This document shows, piece by piece, positions 1-11,400 of a stretch of DNA of 64,000 nucleotides (positions within the stretch are counted from its first letter, which is position 1; every line of letters starts with the position of its first letter). The stretch comes from Trichoplax sp. H2 (lineage: Eukaryota > Placozoa > Uniplacotomia > Trichoplacea): NCBI GenBank assembly GCA_003344405.1, contig NOWV01000003.1:620001-684000 (forward strand), given 5' to 3'. Made by a program: the position numbers and the translations under genes. The notes beneath the pieces were generated by a model. The model saw nothing but the letters and a program-made list of their open reading frames with translations. It had not been told where the DNA came from and made no database searches.

Positions 1-124
1 CAATAGTGGGACAGCAAGTACTGGAATAATTTTGTTTGCATATAATACAGTAGATTGGTACGTAAACTTTATTATCGACTTCTGAATAATAACTATTTAG
101 CCAATACATTCCTATAGTATAATA

Positions 125-130
125 TTTATT
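125..130 (-). terminator. Candidate polyadenylation signal of BRIP1
   Basis: On the minus strand AATAAA lies about 78 bases after the BRIP1 stop codon, a normal distance for a short 3' UTR. In DNA this AT-rich the hexamer also occurs by chance, so the placement is the only support. Confidence 0.45.
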
Positions 131-207
131 GCATAGAGATTTAAAATAGTTAATAATTATATTATGAAAGTCTATAAATTTACGGAGAAATGAGATTATA
201 TCAACAT

Positions 208-3200
208 TTATTCCATGAGCGATTCTATACGACCTGGCTCTGTATTCTGTGATAGTAGCTTGCCATTAGCAGCAATACATTCTTTTCCACATTTGTATAC
301 ATTTGTGGATGAAATCCTAAGATCTTTATCAATCTTACGACCAATTGAGCAAAGAAACTCAAGGTGCATTTTTCTAACTACTTCGATAAAAACTAATTCA
401 CACGAGCATTCCTGTATGTCTTCTACCATGAAATAGTATTTATTAAATGAACAGGTAACATTCAGAGTATCAGTATTTAGTCGAATGCCTAAAATTAGAG
501 CAGAAAAGCTCAAAGCAGCTATAGAAGTGTAAAGTAACAATACATCATGTCTTACCTCCACTATCACTTTCTTTAAGTAATAAAGATCCACAAGTAATGC
601 AACATTTATTAATTTTATGCTTCTCATTCATTAACGTCTGAGATGTCCTAGATACTGCAGAAGAAAATTACTTACAGGTCGATCATAAATTAACAATTAC
701 CTTCCGATTGTACTAGCTATTAAATGATGTATGATGTGCTCAGTTAGGCTATTGAGATTAATACCCGGTCCAGCAGTCTCAAGAATTAATTCGTTTTCGG
801 AATCAGAAAATTGCTCAATGTTAACATTTTCAGATTCCGGTGTCATAGTACCAGTGCTAGAACTATTACATGAAAACAGCGATGAAGATCCTGAAGCTTG
901 ACTAGATATGTCATTGGCAGGTGCCAAACACAATTCTTTATTATTAATACTGATATTTGCGCCAACGTGGAAACTACTATCGATTACATTTATGACATTG
1001 TCATCGTCGTTTATAATCTTATCAGTCGTTATCATGGTCTGAGAGTGATACTTTTCGGAATTGGGGCTTGAAAGCAAGTGAATATCATCATCTTGTCTAG
1101 ATTTGCATGTGTTACTACATATAGTTTCTAGCGAATAATGAAGTAGAATAACCTTAAATCCTCAATCCGCGAACGTACGCGAGAAATAAACGCACGTGTT
1201 AGATCAAAATTAAGTTCATACCGGCGACCAGCTTCCTAGCAGAGACAAATCCTGTACATAAATTTAAATTTGGCTTGCTTACGGGAGAGCTTAAGTCTAC
1301 CATTAAGGGGCTTTTGGTGCACTCAGGAGAAGTTAGTATTGACATTTTCTTTTCAGGTGTAAGGTATTTCGAGACTGATTCTTGAGTACTGATAAAGTAA
1401 GCGTAACGCCAATAAGTTATATTTATGGCTTTACTAATATATATATAGACGAATAAAACCTTAACTACAACAAACTTAGATGATAAAGGAGTTTCGCAAC
1501 TATCAATCCTCCCAGAAACAAATGACGATAAAGTTGCTAAAGTATCCGAAGCAAGACTGAAATGTTGGACTCTCTGCCGCACCCACTTGGCTAATCCTAA
1601 AATGAAATGCAAAATTTATATCAAGAGTTACTTGAAGAAATGTATATTGCCATTAAGTGTTCGAGACAGATACTACTGTATACCAGCGGTATATTTTGTT
1701 GATTTTCCAAAGCGGTCATCCAACAATAACAATGCTCCCCAATCGTTCCTATCCACAAAAAGTTATGTAGAAAGATGAGAACTGGGTAACTAGCAAAAGG
1801 CTTGATAATAATCTTACCGATTTCTTATACAACGACCTAACGCCTAAAAAAGACGTAATAATGAGTTCAACAAGATAAAAACTAGCTCGAGCATGAGGAC
1901 TTCAAGCTTACCTGATTAAGAGCTCGATATGCTTGAATTTCATACCATTCCTTACCAGTTAATAAATTTCTTTGCGCACTGAACTTGTCATTATATTTTT
2001 TTTTTAATTCAATTTTCAAGTCTTTGATATTGGGATATGGAATCCCGACTGTTATTACTGCTCTAGCGTTATCATCAGCAAAATCTAATCCTTCGCTAAC
2101 TTTTCCTCTACAGACAGCTAAAAACAGTCCTCCGGATGGACCAGACATCATATTTAAAGCAGCTGCGGATTAAAAACTAATAAGTCACAGAGGAAGAAGA
2201 TTCACTGAATATGCGTATCATGGTTTGAAAAATGTAAACTCACCATTTGAATTACTAACTGAACCGTAAAATTTTTGTAAGAGATCGTCAAAATCTAATG
2301 TGATTAAACATTCTCGGATTACTTTGTCGTACTAAGTAAGTAAAATTTGCACGCTCTTTAAATTTACAAGACATAAATAATACCTGATTTGTTACCGCCT
2401 CTAGGCTCAGCAATTACTATTTTTACGGCATTTAATGAATTCCAAGTATCCGTATTCTGAAATTTACGCTAAAGTTACTAAATAGACATTATTAAAGAAA
2501 ATATTGTAGACTAACCTGCCATCTCTTAACCACTTTGTCCAACAAGTTGTATGAGGGAAAAAAGCATAGTATCCCACCTGGAATAATCTGTTAGGAGGGA
2601 CGTAACTATTAGGCTGTAATCTAACAGTTTCAAAATCGAAATTCTCAATACCCTGCACGCTTCCAAAATGATATTGCCGAGTTCATCTTGAAATGCAAAT
2701 GTCTAACAGATAAGTTCAAATAACAATGAATGCTACCTGATAGTGCATCTTATTTCAATTTAAGTAATTAACTCTATTGATTGTTCAAAGTACGTTAGAG
2801 TGTAGCGTTACCTCTGCTGATCTGTACGAGGCATTTAGGGATACACCATTAATTCCCTCCGACAATGTAGCCACTAAAGCTTGAGAATAATTTATTATAT
2901 GTGCAGCTTCCAGACGAATCGAAAAAGCTAGGCCAAGTTCGCTCGAGAACGAATTCATCGGTGATAAAGTGCCAGAAGTTAATATAACGGAATGAGCAGC
3001 AGGTCCAATGTCGTCGAATGCCTGGACAATAGAAGTGCAATCAATTCATTGATATACGAGTACATATGCAAATCATCGCTGAGAATGCGCAAAGATGGAA
3101 TGGTCGCAATAATGAATTTAGAAATTTAAATTCTCATCACATACTACGGCTGGATTCATACACCAGAAGTTCAGGGAATATGTCCACTGTTTCCTCGTCT

Positions 3201-6200
3201 CTAAAGCAGACGTAGCAAGTTTCAGCTTAAGGAAGGGTAACAAAAGTTTAAATCACAGGAAATTCAGCAAAGTTTCATAACTTACGGCCAGTCCGCCATC
3301 TCCTTCTCCCTTGAGTCTGTAGGCGTAGGCATAAAAATAATGTGATACTGCAAGTTACTATGAAATAATATATAAACTAAATTATACACTAACCGCTTCT
3401 ACAGGAATATTTACGACGCTTTTAACGAGGGTGATTCTGTAAAAAATGATCATGTAACCGAAGATCAGTGATTGAATAATTTGCAGCATCTATAGTATCA
3501 AAACAAAATCATTGATAGTGACTAACTTGTAATCCGTACAGTATTTTTTGTCGGTCCGTAAAAGATATCCAAAGACAAGCATCATACCCTTTAAATAGAG
3601 AAGAGTCTTTCCAGAAGCCGCCAGGACAACGCCTGTTTCAATTCTTAAAATAGGTATATGCATTACTGTGAGCTTATAAAGGTAACAGATGTCTTGAACA
3701 ATTCTTAAGTATTCTCAAATGTAATAGATTGCCAAGCTTACTTTTTAGAATACTCAGCGTGTTCATATTCAGCAATCTTATTAACGTGATGCTAAATGAT
3801 AAATAGCACAAAACATTTAAATTTTATTAAAAGTTTTTATGGTATCATCATTATCCCAACATTTAATCCTTTATTATATCTATATACTTGTATGGTTGGG
3901 TATGTTTCAACAGATATATCCATACGTTCAAATATAGCCAAAATCTCGATCGCAGACCAAACTTTTGATGCTTGTTCAAACCCGGTATTTTTTAGAGAAT
4001 GCGATTCATCATTTATCCATAACCATAACTTGTGACACTATGAAATCAATATGAATCTAACTGTTTGTAACTTAATATTTTTATAACTATAGAATAGAAA
4101 ATCGAATACAGTTTATACCATTGCGTGTATAGGTCCATGGTGACCCGTAAGTATATCCCGTTCGACTAGAAATGTAACAAAATTAACAACATTAGGGCCC
4201 CTGTCATTTTGTATCTGTAAATGGTAGTTTGCTTTCCCTATTTCCGTATCTTACTTAAAAAATTTAAATCATCAATCATCTCTTTGAGAGTTAATGCCGT
4301 AATTTCAAAGCTAGTAGCCTCTCTTGCACTATCTTCAATATTATGAGCTTCATCCAATATTACAATTTGATTTCTTAGTGTTATATCCATCTAATTAAAT
4401 TAGAGTATATTATACAGTTATCTATACCGATATTCAATCATTTGATGTGAAATAATACTAGACAATACGTATATTACTAGATCCCGAATCGAAGATTCAA
4501 TTAAGTAATTATATGGACAAAATATAATTTCTGATTGATCTATTAAGCCCCGTGCAGCGTAATAAGGACAAGCCTAAAATAAAAAATACATGATTGTACT
4601 GTTTCGGATTACAAATATGCCAGCATACATACTTGTCTAAAATCAGATAAACATATCTTTATTCATAAGATATAAATAACGTGTTACCTTTGACTTGTTG
4701 CATACTTGCACAAACTCTTCTATATCCCAAGCGGAATTAATACCTCTAGCTTCCAGTGCTTGATGGCTTTTGAGTCTGGGTACGTTATGGTGGTAAACAC
4801 AAGATCCTACCTGGAAGTAAACCATATTATTCAAAAAAGTGTTGCTGATACTAAATTAAATATAGGACGTTTAAAGTCATGGCTTGAATTAAAAATTTCT
4901 TAAATACCTCAATAGCTAAACGGCAATCGTCATTTTTTGATGAAGATTTGGATATCTTCGGATGGATGCAAGTAAAATCACGACTTGATAATATTGTCAT
5001 TCTATTTTTAACGAAATGTTTTTTCATTACAGTCAATATTGCAAAGTATCAACACCAAAACACATTATACTAGTCCTAACTTGACATTTCTGTATGCCGT
5101 TTTCTTAAGCTCTCTGATAATTTGAGCTATTTGCTTATGTGTTCTTGTGCCAAAGAAAATCTTTGGAACACTGCGTAACAATACGAGGACGTTACCAGCA
5201 AAGTCACAACGTTTAAAAGTTATTAAAATGAAATGAAATATGTCCTCTCATAACTACTGTATTCTACACTATATCTCGACCATGTACCTAGGCGTGTAAC
5301 TTTTCGGAATTGATTTCTTCGAGCTCGATGTGATTTCCGTGGCAGTAGAAGCCTCCACTTGTGATTGCGCTTTGTCATCGAGCAAATTCTGGCTACAAGT
5401 TGGAACACGCTCGAATACTGACGTGATAGCTTGAGTCGATGGATCTTTATTGCTATTCTTCTTAGCTTTTCTCCCCTTCTAATTTTCAAATTGTATTACA
5501 CAAAAAAATCATGTCAAAAAGCACTCAATAAGCTTTGGCTTAATGAAATATATACTATCAATATACCTTAATATCATAGTAATTAATCTGAAACTTAAGC
5601 ATTAGGAGTATGCTTAGAATGCACAGAGGTACATCGACCTACCCTAGAATCAGTCGGTGGGCGAAATCTTTTCTTATCAGGCATAAAATCGTCTTCATCG
5701 TCGATATCACGAGTCAGATCTAATTGAATGTGCTTTTGCACTAATATATATTTTAGTAATATTGAGTTGGTGATATATATCTGTATATATGTATACTTGT
5801 GTACCGTATTTAATAATTTTCAATGGTCAATTAATCTAAATCTAACAATCCTAAAACTATTAATGTACGTACCTCCACTAAAGTTTTCAATACCATGACC
5901 AATCTTATCAGAAATACAAGTACTCGATGTTTTCCTTTCTTTACTTTTAGATAAATCTTTATTTTCCAGTTCAGCAGTATTTGACGTAGTATTAGATTCA
6001 GTATTGCAAGAGGTGACTAGGGATGTGATTTCTTTGTGTAGTGTGAAGGAAAGATGTAAAATAACATGAAAGACATCAAAACGGTGGTCAAGAGAATTGT
6101 GATAGTACAGCACAATAGCCTCTGATACACCGTGAAGAATAAATGCAAAGCTAACGAACTTCTTAAATTACATATATTACCAACTGTTAAATAGGCAATT

Positions 6201-7262
6201 AATGCTATATACTCTATATATATCGATAATCAATAGTTAAACGTATAAAATTAGACTAATCATAGTAAATCCAACAACGATTTGCAGACCTTTAGAATCA
6301 TAACTGTACTGAGTTACATAAAGCAAATATCTTGAAATAATTGCCTTTACCTTCTGTAGTGCTAGCATCGAAGGCCTTTAATTCTTCTTTCTCTTCAAGC
6401 ATTTCTAGTAGGTATTCCTGACGACACTTTTCTGAAAAAGCATAAGATGATATAACTTAATAAATATGCGGATATTATTTTTCCTAAATCAGGTTAAAAT
6501 AGTCAGGAACTAAAAATTTATGATTATATCTACGTAATTATAGACCATATTCATGGGCCTGCCATGCCAAAGCAGAGCATAGTAAAGCTAAGCTTTTACC
6601 ACTGCCAGTAGGGCTTTCCAGCAAACAATGTTTTCTCTGCTGCAATCCTTGGATTATCTGTAAGAATTTATACAAAATACAATATTCATAAAGTTTCTGG
6701 ATTACCCTCATTAACTAAACTAATATCTCATCACCTAGTGTAGTATATTAATGCAATTATATCATGTATAATTTCACTTTCTACGGTAATTATAAAGTTA
6801 TTACAGTGTAAATTATGAATTTATTTATAGGAAATTTAGTGATCTACATAAGTGTAAGTTGCTCATTTCGCACAGATGGTACATTTTGCATTCGTATACG
6901 GTATGTATTTATCATCCACAATAATTAATCAACGGTACATAATTATAAGCTAACAGCAAAGGCCTCGTAAGTAATTACCACTGTTCATCTGCCATTAGAA
7001 AGTTATATAGCACAATGTAGCCAATCAAATTTGATGCAAAGTTTCACATCCAGATATTTAAATTACTACTTACACTGTACTGTACTGCAATTCAATTATT
7101 AACTTTAACAATTTTTATTTTTTTATCACTTACCTTTGACATCATGGAGAGTTGTGAAGGATATGCTTTGTACGGAAATTCTACCTGTACTCCGCTAATG
7201 GTGTAAGATCGATTATTATCGATATTAGTGACGGATGTTTTGACATCGTTTAAATTGTTCAT
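208..7262 (-). CDS. BRIP1: FANCJ/BRIP1 DNA helicase, 31 exons
   Basis: XPD-type superfamily 2 Fe-S helicase that in animals unwinds DNA 5'-3' during crosslink repair in the nucleus. Exons in gene order: 7134-7262, 6546-6657, 6351-6431, 5873-6031, 5643-5740, 5288-5478, 5081-5170, 4908-5001, 4688-4810, 4478-4573, 4255-4390, 4119-4214 (or 4231), 3888-4028, 3742-3776, 3527-3643, 3394-3436, 3286-3316, 3145-3200, 2812-3021, 2652-2702, 2516-2587, 2384-2456, 2244-2294, 1912-2162, 1818-1843, 1684-1748, 1476-1596, 1222-1388, 701-1127, 556-647, 208-488. The start gives MNNLNDVKT followed by the family's FPYKAYPSQ. Walker A SPTGSGKS is in exon 2, KKR basic stretch in exon 5, Fe-S cysteines in exons 8 (two), 9 and 10, DEAH in exon 11, LTSGTLSPM in exon 19, [17 protein letters not shown] in exon 24 and [14 protein letters not shown] across exons 24-26. 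About 1,240 aa, close to human BRIP1 (1,249). Phases agree at all junctions except exon 11/12. BRIP1 is chosen over RTEL1 or DDX11 because insert and motif wording follow BRIP1 throughout. Confidence 0.95.
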
Positions 7263-7554
7263 ATCGAAATTGTCGAAATTTTACTTAATGATCAGTGCCT
7301 AATTAACACATCGAAACGTTTTATAAGTCAAATGCAACCATCAAATCCTACAGTAACTCCCATGCATATATATTGTAATGTACAGTCTACAACCGCCCTT
7401 CTGCTGTACAGTACAGTAAAGAATTTAATTTAAATCAAATTAAATTCACTTTTCAGGGAACTTCAGCGCCGAGATAGCTGAGAAAGAAAGTGAAGTTGCA
7501 AACACGCCTGTTGGGCAGTGTTCACATTCCAAGTCTCTATGTTACAGTCCATGC

Positions 7555-7735
7555 AAGAGTCTGCACTGTACTGTACAGTACATACTGTACATGTACTGTA
7601 CCGCAATGCAATGGCGGGAGTCCATTCAAATTTAAATTAAATAACTTTTAAAAAAGTACAGTACTGTATACAGTACACTAAGTACAGTACAGTACAGTAC
7701 AGTGTACTATATAATACAAAGTACTGTACCGTATA
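7555..7735. repeat. Pentanucleotide (TACTG)n/(TACAG)n island upstream of BRIP1
   Basis: Runs of TACTG switch orientation to TACAG several times and create palindromes such as GTACTGTACAGTAC. The island starts about 300 bases upstream of the BRIP1 start codon, so it may overlap its promoter. Confidence 0.8.
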
Positions 7736-7784
7736 GCAATTACTGTGAATTCGAGTGGCAAAACTACAATAACTGGTATTACGA

Positions 7785-8045
7785 CATGACTTATAAAACG
7801 GTTGGAGCGACCGTACATATAACAGCGACTTATAGTTTGTATAAGAAACTTTAAAGAAATTTAATTAATCAATACTGCGATAAAAGGTAATAAAAACATC
7901 AAGAGCCAATTGCTCAAGGTTGTAGTGATCTGTCTGTGTGGAATTGGAGCCAAATTTAAAGTACATTTCTTCAAAATTTAAAGACATACTTTAAGGCAAC
8001 ACATATAGCTGAATATCTCTCAACCATTTTAGCTTTCTCACCACG
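7785..8045 (+). repeat. Diverged dispersed repeat, copy A
   Basis: This stretch aligns by eye with 56560-56815 in the same orientation. Shared landmarks in the same order are GACTTNTA, GACCGTAC, TTTGTAT, TCAATACTGC, ATAAAAACATC, CAATTNCTNAAGGTT, GATCT and GAGCCAA. Many substitutions and small indels separate the copies, suggesting an old interspersed element. No coding capacity was seen. It abuts the inverted-repeat element at 8094-8412, but copy B has no such neighbour, so the two are probably separate. Confidence 0.65.
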
Positions 8046-8093
8046 CCCTTATAATAGTGGTCCAAATATTCATGGTGGATACTAGACAGTGGA

Positions 8094-8412
8094 CACTCCC
8101 AGGGACTACTAAAAAGAAAGAGATGAGACGGGACAGGAAACTACCACGGTGTAAAAATAATGTAGAGGTTATTATTTTTTCGGTCATTCTACTATATGCT
8201 ACCGATGAAACTAGCGTTGTTGATAATATAATGTTTAATAACTGAGCTGGCTAATAGCAGCTAATTTGGACGTCAGTCGTAGACAGTATAGTGTATCGTT
8301 ACAGACGTGCGATACAGTTGAAATGACCAGTAAAACAATCAGCCTCAACATTATTTGCATAGCGAACAACCGTTTCCTGTAATGTCTCTTACTTTTAGAA
8401 GTCCCTGACACT
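8094..8412. mobile_element. MITE-like element with long imperfect inverted arms
   Basis: The left arm (about 8094-8205) matches the reverse complement of the right arm (about 8306-8412) over roughly 110 bases. Shared blocks include CAGGGACT, CTAAAA, AAGAGA, ACAGGAAAC, AATAATGT, GAGG and GGTCATT. About 100 bases of unrelated sequence separate the arms and no transposase frame is visible. This is typical of a non-autonomous DNA transposon or foldback element. The superfamily is not assigned because the outer ends and target-site duplication are unclear. Confidence 0.65.
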
Positions 8413-11400
8413 CCCCGTACTAACAATACAGTATATAATGTTTTATTACATTCCTACAGTATACGCAGCGTATATTATTACTATTTTTATATAAAAAAGG
8501 ATGCAAGTTACGAGAAAATATAGTAAAGTTCTAAATATAAATTACAATTTGATGATTCCTGATGAAAACTTTCATATAAATCCTTTTCGTGTAGTAAGTA
8601 CTTAATTCAGTATAGTAAATCTTAGCATATATCGCACAGTACAGAATAGTACATTTGAGCAAAATGAATTCATATCCGCGCACAGCCTTTCTTTGATTAC
8701 GTAAATAAATTATAACTCTTATATTTGTACTTTATCTGCAGTGTCAAGTAAATCTGTGATTGCTATTGAAGATATTGTGAAGTACTGTTTGTTTCTCAAG
8801 GAACAAAGAAACTGAAAATTACTTATAACTCAATCATTGACAGGTTCTTTGCCAGTCAAATCTACTTTGATTCCAACTATTTTTAAAGACTTTAAATTGT
8901 TGTCACGAGAGTATCAGCATATAGAAAATTAGAAAAACAGAAGAAATAAATACAGTAGTAACTGTACAATGTGTATCTAATAAAATCTAAATTTTTTAAA
9001 TCACACCTTTTGGATAGCCATTAATAATTATAATTATATATAACATATATATATATATAATTAATTGATATCCGTTACTGTATTTTAATAACTACACTTC
9101 GCTTGAAATCACTTTAACCATCTTCCTGGGCTCTATAGACCGCCTCTGTACTACGTAGTCCATCGCCAACGAGTATACGTACTATATACTCGTATTCATT
9201 TTTACAATCAGTTGACAATGCATATACTGTATCAATAATTGTCATTTCTACTCGGCATCTATTAATCATTAATTTTAATTAAAAAGAGAAAAGAATTAGG
9301 CTAAACTGAGATGCTGATCTCTACATATTAACTGGTGATAATTTAAAAACCATACTTTTTAACTTTCAACCAAGAAGTAAAATTCAGTACGCTAATAATA
9401 ATAATCAAATACTCAAAGGTCATTAGTTGTCCACAAAAAAGGTAAAAAAGTTATTAAATTATATTTAAAATGGCCAATATAAAAAGGGAGGAAGCTTTCA
9501 AAAGTCTTATTGCTTCAAAGCATCCCTTGTGTCTCTTTATCTGTCGATTCTATATAGAGATACCGTTATGTTCTCTCGGGCGACGCTAGGTCGATCACGC
9601 AATACTAGACATTACAAGTCTATCATACATAAGAGATGCCGTGTAAAGTACAGGCATACTATCTGATATCGCATATTTAGCTCGGTATTGCTTCTAATTA
9701 ATTTAATATAGCGAACGTGATCCACTAAGACATGATTAAAGGAACCCGTTGACTATGCCTAATCACCAAATAAAGATAGCTTTGACGACACAATAGACTA
9801 ATACCGGACATATTATGATTAATTTACCATAGAAAATTTATTATTTAAAATCCAAAATTTTCAATAATCACATCTATTCAAGAATTGCGAAGAGAAATTT
9901 AATCAATTACTATAAAGAATGACTACATTGAGTAAAGTAAATAGAGGTGCAGTCACTCGAAACAGAGTAAAATGTTCGGAATCTATTTCATCCAATTCTG
10001 TAAATACAAAAGGGCATATTCTGCTGGAAAATTGATTTTAACACTTTAATACCTGTCGAACCCCTAACAAAAGTAAATGATTACACTTTAAACCAGTGGT
10101 CTTGTTAAACTTGGCCGTAGAACAGGATTTAATGTCTGCGATTGTAAATATAGTAGTGTAATACGTTTTTTGCGGACAGAAACGAGTACAAATTTTTCAT
10201 TTTTAGGATTTATCTGCATTAGATATGACATCTTAAAGCTAGCTATAAATAACGCCATTATTTGACATTAGCACAAAGAACGCCCCTCTGTTAGTGTAAT
10301 AATACTTTTAAAAACTAGCCGTAGTGAATACTATCGTTCATTTTAAATAATAAATAACAACTTCATTATTTCCTGTTCGTAAAACAATCATTTTCATATA
10401 ATTGTCAGAGTAAGGATATTACGCCTTTCTCAAGTATTTTTCTGAAATTATAATGACAAACAATAGATGGAAAGAGCATACACCAAACGCTCAAGCATAA
10501 AGGTGGCTTATTTGCCTGCTTCTATGGCATCGTAGTATCAGATCGTAGCGTACAATAGCCAAGTTACGATATTGTACTCTCTTAACAGTGAGAATTTTAA
10601 TTTGTACTAACCTATGCATGTAGATTGTAAATAAATTTATTAAAGAATAATACCAAAATAATTTATGAGTATATTCAAAAAGCATGGGTTGGCTTGAAAC
10701 AAGGAAATCTTTATGTTTTAGAAGCTACAGTTCGATTCAGAAATATTAGTTCACTTAATTAGAAGCTGCAGCTCTTCATCTATAGAAAATATTTTCGTAG
10801 TATTAGCCAATTTTGATTAGCGTAGGTAATAGTGATTACGATACGACCATTTCTTAAAGGGGTTATCTATCGCTGTAGATCGTATTATAATTTTAGAGTA
10901 GCAAAATGTATCAGTGGTTGTTAAGCAATAGTTTCGATTGTAATACATCTTCTTCATGTTCGTGTTATGAACTCCACTAAAATTTCCTATTAAGCAATAG
11001 GGGTTGAGTTGTCTTAGTAAAATTAGGGTGATACTGTACCTTTACTTCAAATTAGTATACAAAATTAACATCATCATGCCTTCACAAATTACAAACTTTG
11101 CTCAGCTATGCTCTATGTAAAACAGAAAACTATATGAAATTCAGTGCATTATATATAGATTAATTGTGGATTGATGATTATATCATATCAATATTGGCTA
11201 AATGATATTAGCCTTGTACGTAATTTGAAGTTACTATTGATAACACCAAAGAGATAACACAAATACATTAAGTTTGATAATAAGTAGGAATGGTTAATAA
11301 CGTGAATAAGTAAAAGTTGAAACAATAATTTGAATATCTTCAGTAATTCTTTAGGATATTGAAGGACTAAGTAATTATTTAATTATTATAACAAAAATAA

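Noticed and set aside
1-57. Open plus-strand stretch reading SGTASTGIILFAYNTVDW up to a GTACGT donor
   Set aside because: Could be the 3' end of an exon cut by the window edge, but the minus strand also has an acceptor-like signal here and there is no upstream context, so neither reading can be supported.
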